Shown here piece by piece: positions 44,592 to 52,113 of a stretch of DNA of 64,000 bases; within the stretch, counting starts at the first letter, position 1; every line of letters starts with the position of its first letter. The stretch is from Pseudomonadota bacterium (lineage in GTDB: Bacteria; Myxococcota_A; UBA9042; GCA-2863065): assembly GCA_005776725.1 (NCBI GenBank), contig SXOO01000226.1, positions 1-64,000 on the forward strand, in the 5' to 3' direction. The notes below the pieces were generated by a model. It saw only the letters and a list, made by a program, of their open reading frames with translations, was not told the DNA's origin and did not search any database. The position numbers and the translations under genes were made by a program.

Positions 44592-47500
44592 ATGCGAGCC
44601 CTACTGACGACTACGCCCCGAAATCTCTCCGAGTCCTCTGACTCGAACTGTGTGAACCCCGCCCCCCGTGCCAAGCGCCAGTCGTCCGCCCGGCGTCTCG
44701 CTCTCGCCCTCGTTGGCGCCTTCATCCCTGCGGCAGCATCGCTGCCGGGCTGTGGCGACGACGACGGCGGCGGCCCTGGAGCCGCGGCCATCGACACCAA
44801 GATCGCGCCAGCGGTCATTCTTCTCGGACAAACGTCCAAGGTCAGCTGTACGGCGATCGACTCGGCCGGCAAGGCGGTCCAGGTGCGTACGAAGGCGGTG
44901 GCAACCCCTGACGCGCCCATCGTCAACGGGGTTATCACCCCCGACAAGTCCGGGACGTTCTCGGTCGCTTGCCAGACCGAGGATGGTGCGGTCAAGGATC
45001 CCGCCCCCTCCCAGCTCGTGGTGCTGGGCCCTGACCAGGCTGACCTCCTCGAGGTCACCACCTCCCTGTCGAAGACCGCATCCCAGGTGGGAGAGTCGGT
45101 CGACGTCAGCTGCAGCGCGTTCCTCGAGCTGTCGCCACTTCAGGGGCTCGAGTTCGTGGTCGAAGTCACGCCTGCTGCAGGCATCGACGTCGTCGGCAGC
45201 TCAGTCGTGGGTCGAGAGGACGGCGACTACGCCGTCGCTTGTCGCATCGCAGAGTCCACCTTCGTGGACAAGACGCCCGAGACTCTGGTCGTCGGCGTCG
45301 GCTCGTCGCGCCCGGCGAAGGTCGTGACCACGTTCACGAAGAACCCGATCGTGGCTGGCGAGAGCACCGAGGTGATCTGCACGGTCACCGACCAGAACGG
45401 GAAGACCATGAACGTGGAGACTTTCGTCGAGAGCGACGAGGGCGTTGGGGTCAACGGGCACCTCGTGGAGGGGCGCTCGTCCGGCGCTCACGAGGTCACC
45501 TGCCGCATCGCCGACGCGTCAGCAGCGGTGGAGCTCGTGTCTGGCACGCTCACCGTCACGCCGGCGGTACCCAAGACGCTCGAGGTGTGGGTCGACCCCG
45601 CGAAGCCCGTCTACAAGCCCGCGGACGAGATCACGATCGTCTGGGAGGTGAAGGATGGCTACGGCAACATCATCGCTGACCACGACGCTGATATCACCGC
45701 GCCCGCGACCAACGTCGAGCCCGTCAGCGAGGCGGTCTATCGCCTGCTCGCCGATGGCAAGTACCCGTTCACGGTCACGCTCACCGGCGATTCGGCGCTC
45801 TCGGACACTGTAGAGGTCCTAGTAGACGGGTCTGGCCCGCTGATCGTGATCACCAGCCCCGAGCGCGGGCAGACGTTCGACGGGAACAAGGACATCACGG
45901 TCACCGGCAAGGTCACGGACGAGTGGGGCGGTGTAAAGAGCCTCGACGTCAACGGCGTGCCGCTCGAGCCCGACGAGCTCGGCAACTTCAAGACCGTGGT
46001 GCCCTCGGGCCAGGGCCTGAACCTCGTCGTGGCCCACGCGTCCGACAAGCACGGTAACACCGGCAAGGCCTCCGTGGCTTGGTACTACTCCACCGAGTGG
46101 GTCGTCGCCGATGCGTCAGACCCGGCGGCAGCCACCCTCCCGAACGCGCTGCGCGTCTGGATGAGCCAGGAGATCCTGGACGACTACGACCACGCAGAGG
46201 TGAAGTGCGACGCGCAGGGGGTCTGCACCCCAAAAATCGACGACATCGCCACCATCCTCGAGCAGCTCCTCACCTACGCGGACTTCGCGGAGCTCCTCGG
46301 GAAGCCCGTCCTCTTCGAGCAGAACTTCCCCAACGTCATCGACGTGGACCTTGGCGTCGCAAAGCTGAACGGGTCGTTCAAGTTCTGGGCCGATATCTCC
46401 ACGATCAAGTTCGGCACGGCGCAGCTAAACCTCGACTCACGGGATGGCGGCATCGACGTCCTCGCGAAGCTCGTCCCCGACACGGAGAGCCAGGCGCTGG
46501 AGATCGGGCTGTCCGTTCACCTCCAGTTCGACATCGGCGTGACAGGGGAGATCGACGTCGGCTTCGTGAAGGTGCCCTTCTCGGTGTCCCTCCAGCCGCC
46601 CCCGAACGCGGTGAGCACGGCCACCTTGACGCTCTCTGAGGTCACGATCGACTCCAGCTTCGACATCAGCGCCCAGAACGGCCAGCTCCACATCGCGGGC
46701 CAGCAGGTCGGGCTGGACGTGCCGCCGGGCGCCGCCCACCTGTCACCGCTGGCCAACGTGACGATCGAGCTCGGCAGCGTGGCGGTGAGCGTGGCGGGCC
46801 TCCAGCTCCCAGTGAACATCAACCTCGGCTCAATCGACCTCACGCAGCTCGTCTCCGGCCTGGATTCGATCTTCTCGAGCATCCTCGACCCACTGCTCAA
46901 CGGCGTCCTCCAGATCGCCGCGGTCGACATCCTCGATCCCCTGATCGCGCTCGCGGGTGGAGAGCTCCTCGAGAGCGTGCTGGGGCAGCTCACCATCGAC
47001 CAGGACATTGCGTTGCCCGAGCTCGTCCCGGGCCAGCCGCCTGCGTCGGTCAACCTGGGCGTCGCGATCCACGAGATTCAGTTCGTCGACGAGGGCGGGC
47101 GCATCGGCCTCTCGGGCAGGGCGGTAGCCGAGAAGAAAGTCGACCGGAACCCGCTCGGCTCCATCCTGCGTGCCAGCTGCCTCGACGAGACCCCCGAGGT
47201 CTACACGTTGCCCCAGGCCGGCCCCATGGAGGTCGCCCTCGGCATGGATTTCATCAACGAGATCCTATACGGCTTCTGGTACGCGGGCGGGCTCAACCTC
47301 GCCCTGGACGGGGACACCCTCGGCTCGATCGCGGCCGGCCTTCCCCTCGACGGCGCCGTCATCGCGCTCGACCCGCTCCTGCCCCCGATCATGTCGGACT
47401 GCAACTCGAAGGGCACGCTCCGCCTCCAGCTCGGTGATGCGTGGATCGACGCGAGCATTCCGCTCGGCGACATCCTCATCGACTTCACCGGCTACCTCAG

Positions 47501-47822
47501 CCTCGAGCTCGACGTGGCCCTCGTGGTCACCGAAGGCAAGCTCACGATCAACGTCAACGGCATCTCCTCGTTCGACCTCACCGTCGTCGAGGCCGGGGGC
47601 ACCTTCGCGAACGATCCGCAGGGCATCGAGGACCTCCTGAAGGGCCTCATGAACACCCTGGTCACCCAGCTGCTCGGAGACGCGCTCCAGGGCATCGAGA
47701 TCCCGGAGATCGATCTCTCGGGCCTCGCTCCCGGGATTCCGGCGGGCACCGCGATTGCGCTCGACGCCATCTCGCTGAAGAAAACGAAGGGATTCTTCCA
47801 GCTCGAGGGCGGGCTCAAGTAA
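44592..47822 (+). CDS. Large lipoprotein with Ig-like repeats and TULIP-like C-terminal region
   Basis: A 1076-residue protein with GAGGA RBS. The N-terminus has a ~50-residue basic leader, then a lipobox (AASLPGC) and a Gly/Asp linker. Residues ~55-330 contain three ~90-residue Ig-like units, each with a VSCxAxD/VxCTVTDQNGK strand. Residues ~330-450 look like further beta sandwiches (GPLIVITSPERGQTFDGNKDITVTGKV). From ~residue 560 long amphipathic beta strands alternate with Leu-rich helices (NLGSIDLTQLVSGLDSIFSSILDPLL). The end region has FINEILYGFWYAGGLNLALDG, which recalls the BPI/LBP C-terminal signature. I infer a lipid-binding TULIP fold, unproven. A hairpin follows its stop. Confidence 0.6.
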   Translation: MRALLTTTPRNLSESSDSNCVNPAPRAKRQSSARRLALALVGAFIPAAASLPGCGDDDGGGPGAAAIDTKIAPAVILLGQTSKVSCTAIDSAGKAVQVRTKAVATPDAPIVNGVITPDKSGTFSVACQTEDGAVKDPAPSQLVVLGPDQADLLEVTTSLSKTASQVGESVDVSCSAFLELSPLQGLEFVVEVTPAAGIDVVGSSVVGREDGDYAVACRIAESTFVDKTPETLVVGVGSSRPAKVVTTFTKNPIVAGESTEVICTVTDQNGKTMNVETFVESDEGVGVNGHLVEGRSSGAHEVTCRIADASAAVELVSGTLTVTPAVPKTLEVWVDPAKPVYKPADEITIVWEVKDGYGNIIADHDADITAPATNVEPVSEAVYRLLADGKYPFTVTLTGDSALSDTVEVLVDGSGPLIVITSPERGQTFDGNKDITVTGKVTDEWGGVKSLDVNGVPLEPDELGNFKTVVPSGQGLNLVVAHASDKHGNTGKASVAWYYSTEWVVADASDPAAATLPNALRVWMSQEILDDYDHAEVKCDAQGVCTPKIDDIATILEQLLTYADFAELLGKPVLFEQNFPNVIDVDLGVAKLNGSFKFWADISTIKFGTAQLNLDSRDGGIDVLAKLVPDTESQALEIGLSVHLQFDIGVTGEIDVGFVKVPFSVSLQPPPNAVSTATLTLSEVTIDSSFDISAQNGQLHIAGQQVGLDVPPGAAHLSPLANVTIELGSVAVSVAGLQLPVNINLGSIDLTQLVSGLDSIFSSILDPLLNGVLQIAAVDILDPLIALAGGELLESVLGQLTIDQDIALPELVPGQPPASVNLGVAIHEIQFVDEGGRIGLSGRAVAEKKVDRNPLGSILRASCLDETPEVYTLPQAGPMEVALGMDFINEILYGFWYAGGLNLALDGDTLGSIAAGLPLDGAVIALDPLLPPIMSDCNSKGTLRLQLGDAWIDASIPLGDILIDFTGYLSLELDVALVVTEGKLTINVNGISSFDLTVVEAGGTFANDPQGIEDLLKGLMNTLVTQLLGDALQGIEIPEIDLSGLAPGIPAGTAIALDAISLKKTKGFFQLEGGLK

Positions 47823-47846
47823 GTGTTCACAGCGTGGACGAGTTGA

Positions 47847-47870
47847 CCGCTCCCTGAACAGGTTGAGCGG
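47847..47870 (+). terminator. Hairpin after the lipoprotein gene
   Basis: CCGCTC-CCT-GAAC-AGG-TT-GAGCGG forms a 9-bp stem with a 2-nt bulge, 25 bp after the stop codon. A second GC hairpin (GGCCG-GCAC-CGGCC) follows at 47885-47898. Neither has a T-tract, but together they are well placed to end transcription before the sigma-54-like promoter. Confidence 0.45.
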
Positions 47871-47970
47871 CGACTCGCCACCTGGGCCGGCACCGGCCAC
47901 CGTTTCAGACAGGACGCCCACAGCCCCGTTCAACCAGTGGACGATCTGTATATCGGTCGAACTCAAGCAG

Positions 47971-47983
47971 AATCAACGCGTTA
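47971..47983 (+). promoter_or_regulatory. IHF-type binding site
   Basis: AATCAACGCGTTA is a perfect match to the IHF consensus WATCAANNNNTTR. It lies 5 bp upstream of the sigma-54-like element, where DNA bending would bring an upstream activator to the promoter. The functional reading is inference. Confidence 0.5.
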
Positions 47984-47987
47984 CGTG

Positions 47988-48004
47988 TTGGCACGGTGCC
48001 TGCT
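47988..48004 (+). promoter_or_regulatory. Sigma-54 (-24/-12) promoter of the large RNA
   Basis: TTGGCACG-GTGC-CTGCT matches the consensus YTGGCACG-N4-TTGCW with one mismatch (C for the first T of TTGC) and exact 12-bp spacing between the GG and GC dinucleotides. Transcription would start near 48015. The segment also contains the palindrome GGCACGGTGCC, so a repressor site is an alternative reading. Confidence 0.6.
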
Positions 48005-48140
48005 AAGAAGAATCAGCACGAAGCGTCGCGGTCAACGCGGCGAAGAAAGCGGCCCACACCCTGGAAGGCGAAAGTCACCCGGGAAGGCCAGAAAGACCAC
48101 GGTGGTCGGTGCCTGCGTCAGCGGGAGACGCCACGGGGTC

Positions 48141-48155
48141 CGTTGAGAGACGCTG
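48141..48155 (+). repeat. 15-nt repeat inside the RNA, copy 1
   Basis: CGTTGAGAGACGCTG occurs here and again, identical, at 49453-49467. The offset (1312 nt) is about 1.5 times the main ~820-880-nt offset, which hints at a quarter-module organisation of the RNA. Confidence 0.8.
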
Positions 48156-48247
48156 GGAGTCAGGCGGGTCACACTGCCCAAGGCTGTGAGCGGACGAGCT
48201 TCGGCTCGAAGACGGACAACGGGAGAACCACGGAGGTCATTGAAAAG

Positions 48248-48820
48248 CCAAGAGAGCATCGGTCGCAAACGTCCCGCAAGGGGCCGACGCGACAAGGATT
48301 CCCGAACGGCTCACATCCTGGTGGGTCACCGCTGCAAGAGACCGCCGGTTCGCCGGAGCGTGTCTTGTGGCGACAAAGAGCGAGCAGGGGATGTGGGGTG
48401 ACGAGCCTCACAGGTTGTTCGGGAGGAGCAAAGCTCTGAAGGTTGAACCCGATGAGCGCGAGCTGACGGCCTCGGAGACGAGGTGACGCGGCACGGGTAG
48501 AGAGAGGATGAAGCCCCTGAGGGTCTGAGAAAGGCCGAGAGGGGAGGGCGCCCGGTTTGGGATGGGATGCCGATTCTTTCTACTGGGGGCGCTGAACGGG
48601 ACGGAAACCTCGAGGGAGGATGCCGGTTGGTTGCTGTGGCTCACGCCGCACGCAAGCCGAAGGCAGGCTCTGGTTCAGGTCTCCGAAGTGGAGCCAAAGT
48701 TCGAGGGAGCACGCCTCGTTCACATGCACCGCAAGGCGCACGTGGAGAGGGCGGCTCCGCCACGGAAAACCCCAAGGACGCTTGAACGTCGAAGGGGGAG
48801 CGGCAACCCGATGGGTCGCT
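48248..48820 (+). repeat. Internal repeat of the RNA, first half
   Basis: Elements in order: CCAAGAGAGCA (48248), AAAGCTCTGAAGG (48430), the GCCCCTGAGG hairpin (48513), a CGGAAAAC-CCC stem-loop (48763) and AGCG...CGCT (48799-48820). The same elements recur in the same order in the second half. The primary sequence between them has diverged, while stems are kept. Confidence 0.65.
48514..48544 (+). other. Conserved RNA hairpin, copy 1
   Basis: CCCCT pairs with AGGGG; inside, GGTC-T-[GAGA]-A pairs with GGCC, with one bulged A. The copy at 49337 keeps the fold with changed pairs. Confidence 0.65.
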
Positions 48821-49336
48821 ACGTGGTGGAGGGGCCTGCGCCGCAAGGTGTGGGTCGGACTTCGAGGGACAGGTAACCGCACGGGAGGCAGTCTCGTCCA
48901 CTGAGAGGTGGCGGGACCCTGGCCAGAGTCGCAAGACTCCGAGGAGGGCGCTTCGCAGGCGAAGCGACGACTTCGAGCATGCACGGCCAGTGGTGGCAAC
49001 GGTTCCTCACGGAGCCTAGCCGCAGCTGGTCGCGGCAACCACGGTGGGATTCGGCGCGAGCCGGCTCCCGAACGTGGCGCAACGAGGGGCAACCCTCGCG
49101 GTGAGAACGCCCAAGAGAGCACATGGCCGGACCCGATCTGCAACATGGTCGAGCCCTGGTACGGCTCCGGGGCACTCCGCAAACCCTCGAGGGCGGTGAC
49201 TGGAAACGGTCACGACGCCGAGGGGGGCATCGGCCGCGCGAGCGGTACGACGGGTGTCTTGGGGAGAAAAGCTCTGAAGGGAAGAACCCGGAGAGCGGAG
49301 CGGCACGAAACATGGCCGCAAGGCGAGTTACTAATG

Positions 49337-49368
49337 CCCCTGAGGACCCGAAAGAAGGTCGGGAGGGG
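49337..49368 (+). other. Conserved RNA hairpin, copy 2
   Basis: CCCCT pairs with AGGGG; inside, GACC-C-[GAAA]-G-AA-GGTC. Relative to copy 1 the second inner pair changed G-C to A-U, the third U-G to C-G, and the loop-closing pair U-A to C-G. These are all compensatory changes. Confidence 0.65.
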
Positions 49369-49452
49369 TCGCAGCACTCGGGGTTGGGAACCCGAGACGC
49401 TGATGGAGCCCGTGAGGGTGCCCACAGTGCGCCGCAAGGCGGCTAAGTCACT

Positions 49453-49467
49453 CGTTGAGAGACGCTG
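49453..49467 (+). repeat. 15-nt repeat inside the RNA, copy 2
   Basis: Identical to 48141-48155 (CGTTGAGAGACGCTG). Confidence 0.8.
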
Positions 49468-49848
49468 AGCGGGGAGAAACCCCATGGGAGGCGCCTCGGA
49501 CGACACGACGGTTCACCGTCGCGTGCGCCCGAGGCCGCTCGGAATCGGCTACCGGACCCCTCGGGGCACCGGGGGTCTCCGCAGCGGGCGCAAAGGCCAA
49601 GGGAGAATCCGCCACCTTCAACGGTGAGTGCGGTTGGCGAACATCGGAAAACCCTGCGGGCGTCGAAACGCCGGGAGGGGAGCGAAGAACCCAATACCTT
49701 CGCTACGATGGCGCTGAAAAGCTCCGAGGGTCGTGTGAACCCGCATGGGAGGCGACGGGCTTGCCCGGTCGATGACGGCGCGTGAACCTCCGGAGGGAGA
49801 GTCCGCACTCATCTTCGATGAAAATGTGCATGCTCACGGTACGCGTCG

Positions 49849-49868
49849 GGCTGCGGGAGACCGCAGCC
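49849..49868 (+). terminator. 3' hairpin of the large RNA, possible end
   Basis: GGCTGCGG-GAGA-CCGCAGCC is an 8-bp perfect stem with a GNRA loop, ~100 bp before trpE. No T-tract follows, so it may be an RNA domain rather than a terminator. I see no tryptophan-codon leader peptide or trp attenuator between it and trpE. Confidence 0.35.
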
Positions 49869-49965
49869 TCGGCGCTACTGCCGTTTAAGCCCCGTGCGGC
49901 GTTCCCTGCTAGTCGGGGGCCGCGTCACTGGAGGTCGTCGCCGAGATGCGGCAGGATGGCCCGCC

Positions 49966-51534
49966 GTGAGTGAGCTGCCCCCAAAGGACTGCGAGTCATT
50001 CATCCGCGTCGTCACTCGGGCGATGGCTACGCTCGCTCCCGAAGCGCGCGGGGTGGTTGTCCCCGTGGTCTGCGAGATGATCGCCGACCTCCTCACGCCG
50101 CTCACCGCCTATCGTCGCCTCGACCGCGACCCGTCGGATCCCCCTTTCCTGCTCGAGTCGGTCGAGGGTGGGGAGCGGTGGGCACGCTGGTCCTTCATCG
50201 GCCTTGCGACGCGGCGCCGGCTCGTCGTCACCGGTAATCGCCTCACGATCGCCACCCGCTCACAGACCTCGGTCATCGAGAGCGCCGATCCGCTCGCTGC
50301 CCTCGGCGATGAAGCGGCTGCGTTCGTACCCGTCGCCACGGAAGGGCTCCCGCGCTTCTGGGGGGGCCTGGTCGGGGTGCTGGGGTACGACGTCGTCCGC
50401 TTCGTGGAGCGGCTCCCACGCCTCGCCATTCGCGACCTCCCGCTCCCCGACGCGGTCCTCGTGGAGCCTGGCGTCGTGGTCGCGCTGGACGGGCTCCGGC
50501 AGCGGGCCAACCTCATCTGTCCCATCCCGGTGGAGCGGGGCGCCCACTCCGAGGCCGAGCTGGCCGCCGCTTGGGAGCAGGCCCAGGCTGCGCTGTCCGC
50601 GGTCCGGGCACGCCTTCGAGGCGTCGAGCCCGAGTCCGTGGCCGCCATCGTCCTCGAACCGCTCCCGACCGAACCGGTCGAGTCGCTGGATCGCGCGGAG
50701 TTCTGTCGGGCGGTCCTCCGCGCCAAGGAGTACATCGCCGCGGGTGACGTAATCCAGGTGGTGCTCTCGCGGCGCCTCGAGCTCCCGCGCCCCTTCGGGG
50801 TCGAGGCCCTGGAGCTCTACCGGGCCTTGCGGCTCATGAACCCTTCGCCCTACATGTTCTGCTTCCGATTCCCGGCCGGGCCCGGCGTGACCAGCGCCTT
50901 CGAGGTCGTCGGGGCCAGCCCCGAGGTGCTCGTGCGCCGCGAGGCCGACACGGTCACCGTCCGCCCGATCGCGGGTACCCGTCGCCGCGGGCCCACGCCA
51001 GAGGAGGACGCCGCGATCGAGGCCGAGCTTCGGGCCGATCCCAAGGAGCTGGCCGAGCACGTGATGCTGGTCGACCTCGGGCGCAACGACGTCGGGCGGC
51101 TCGCTGTCCCCGGCACCGTCCGCGTGACCGACCGTTTCATTGTGGAGCGTTACAGCCACGTGATGCACCTCGTCAGTCAGGTCGAGGGCACGGTCCCCAA
51201 GGACACCCGCGCCGACGCGGTGATCCGAGCGACCTTCCCAGCGGGCACGCTGTCGGGTGCGCCGAAGGTGCGCGCCCTGGAGATCATCGAGGAACTCGAG
51301 CCCACGGGCCGCGGCGTCTACGGCGGGGCGGTGGGTTATCTCGGGTATGACGGCACGCTGGATCTCGCGATCGCGATCCGCTCGATCGTTGGCCTCCCCG
51401 CGTCGCTCCTGGTGCAGACCGGGGCCGGTGTGGTCTACGACTCGGAGCCGGAGCGGGAGTTCGAGGAGACTCGGGAGAAGGCACGTGGCGTGCTCGCTGC
51501 GATCCGCCTCGCGCGGCAGCTGGGAGGCGCCTGA
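49966..51534 (+). CDS. trpE: Anthranilate synthase component I
   Basis: A 522-residue enzyme. The track ORF begins at 49894, but the GTG at 49966 gives a normal TrpE N-terminus. It makes anthranilate from chorismate with TrpG. Visible marks are VVVPVVCEMIADLLTPLTAY, the feedback-inhibition LLESVEGGERWARWSFIG, PSPYMFCFRF, VGASPEVLVRRE, PIAGTRRRG, LVDLGRNDVGR, and FPAGTLSGAPKVRALEIIEELEP at the chorismate/Mg site. It heads the trp operon; trpG begins 3 bp after its stop. The large RNA ends ~100 bp upstream, so read-through from it cannot be excluded. Confidence 0.96.
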   Translation: MSELPPKDCESFIRVVTRAMATLAPEARGVVVPVVCEMIADLLTPLTAYRRLDRDPSDPPFLLESVEGGERWARWSFIGLATRRRLVVTGNRLTIATRSQTSVIESADPLAALGDEAAAFVPVATEGLPRFWGGLVGVLGYDVVRFVERLPRLAIRDLPLPDAVLVEPGVVVALDGLRQRANLICPIPVERGAHSEAELAAAWEQAQAALSAVRARLRGVEPESVAAIVLEPLPTEPVESLDRAEFCRAVLRAKEYIAAGDVIQVVLSRRLELPRPFGVEALELYRALRLMNPSPYMFCFRFPAGPGVTSAFEVVGASPEVLVRREADTVTVRPIAGTRRRGPTPEEDAAIEAELRADPKELAEHVMLVDLGRNDVGRLAVPGTVRVTDRFIVERYSHVMHLVSQVEGTVPKDTRADAVIRATFPAGTLSGAPKVRALEIIEELEPTGRGVYGGAVGYLGYDGTLDLAIAIRSIVGLPASLLVQTGAGVVYDSEPEREFEETREKARGVLAAIRLARQLGGA

Positions 51535-51537
51535 GCC

Positions 51538-52113
51538 ATGATCCTCATGGTCGACAACTACGACTCCTTCACGTTCAACCTCGTCCAGTACTTCGGCGAG
51601 CTCGGACGGACCGTTCGCGTCGAACGAAACGACGCGCTCACGGTCGACGACGTGGTGGCCCTCGGGCCCCGTGCCATCGTGGTGAGCCCGGGCCCCTGCT
51701 CGCCTGCTGAGGCGGGGATCTCCGTCCCGGTGATTCAGAGGCTCTCCGGGGTGATCCCGATCCTCGGGGTGTGTCTCGGACACCAGAGCATCGCGCACGC
51801 CTTCGGCGGCCGGGTGGTGCGCGCCTCCAGGATCATGCACGGCAAGACGTCGCCGATCGTTCACGACGGCAGCGACGTGTTCTCCGGGCTGCCCAGCCCC
51901 TTCACCGCCACGCGGTACCACTCCCTGTGCGCCGAGCCGGGCTCGCTCCCGGCGTCGCTCGCGGTCACGGCGCGCGCGGGCGACGACGGTACGATCATGG
52001 GTCTCCGACACACCACCCACCCCACCTTCGGGGTCCAGTTCCATCCCGAGTCGATCCTCAGCGAGCACGGCCACCAGCTCCTCCGCAACTTCCTCGAGCT
52101 CGCGGGATGCTGA
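51538..52113 (+). CDS. trpG: Anthranilate synthase component II (glutamine amidotransferase)
   Basis: A 191-residue class I glutamine amidotransferase that supplies ammonia to TrpE. It has [29 protein letters not shown], the nucleophile Cys in [15 protein letters not shown], and the His/Glu pair in [14 protein letters not shown]. The same family serves aminodeoxychorismate synthase (PabA), so dual use is possible; the operon context favours tryptophan. Its stop overlaps the trpD start by 7 bp. Confidence 0.95.
   Translation: MILMVDNYDSFTFNLVQYFGELGRTVRVERNDALTVDDVVALGPRAIVVSPGPCSPAEAGISVPVIQRLSGVIPILGVCLGHQSIAHAFGGRVVRASRIMHGKTSPIVHDGSDVFSGLPSPFTATRYHSLCAEPGSLPASLAVTARAGDDGTIMGLRHTTHPTFGVQFHPESILSEHGHQLLRNFLELAGC

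Larger units (their letters stand above)
49111..49704 (+). repeat. Internal repeat of the RNA, second half
   Basis: The elements of the first half recur: CCAAGAGAGCA (49111), AAAGCTCTGAAGG (49268, 13-nt identity), GCCCCTGAGG (49336), CGGAAAACCC (49645) and AGCGAAG...CTTCGCT (49681-49704). Offsets from the first half are 863, 838, 823, 882 and 882 nt, as expected for an old duplication with small insertions and deletions. Confidence 0.65.
48015..49868 (+). ncRNA. Very large structured non-coding RNA candidate (~1.85 kb)
   Basis: The stretch has no credible protein gene: every listed ORF is low-complexity frame noise without RBS or recognisable domain. The plus strand is purine-rich and full of perfect short hairpins with stable tetraloops. 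Examples are CGAGC-TTCG-GCTCG (48195), CCGG-TTCG-CCGG (48345), CCTCG-GAGA-CGAGG (48470), GAGTC-GCAA-GACTC (48926), CGAGGG-GCAA-CCCTCG (49083), a 7-bp stem with GAAA (49196) and GGCTGCGG-GAGA-CCGCAGCC (49849). GNRA and UUCG loops occur in this orientation, which fixes the strand. The interior contains two diverged copies of the same structural elements. A sigma-54-like promoter is just upstream. The 5' end is inferred from that promoter; the 3' end is a guess at the last strong hairpin. No 16S/23S, RNase P, tmRNA or group II domain V signature was found. Function unknown. Confidence 0.72.

Noticed and set aside
48015-49868. Many ORFs of 60-200 codons inside the large RNA on both strands
   Set aside because: They lack ribosome-binding sites and recognisable domains, overlap in several frames, and run through the tetraloop hairpins. 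High GC alone keeps such frames open.
48015-49868. Group II intron(s) or rRNA as explanation for the RNA region
   Set aside because: No reverse transcriptase gene, no recognisable domain V (AGC...GUUC with its 2-nt bulge), and no conserved 16S/23S sequences were found. A covariance-model search is still needed because degraded introns cannot be fully excluded by eye.
49869-49965. trp attenuator or leader peptide upstream of trpE
   Set aside because: No short ORF with tandem Trp codons and no alternative terminator/antiterminator pair is visible.
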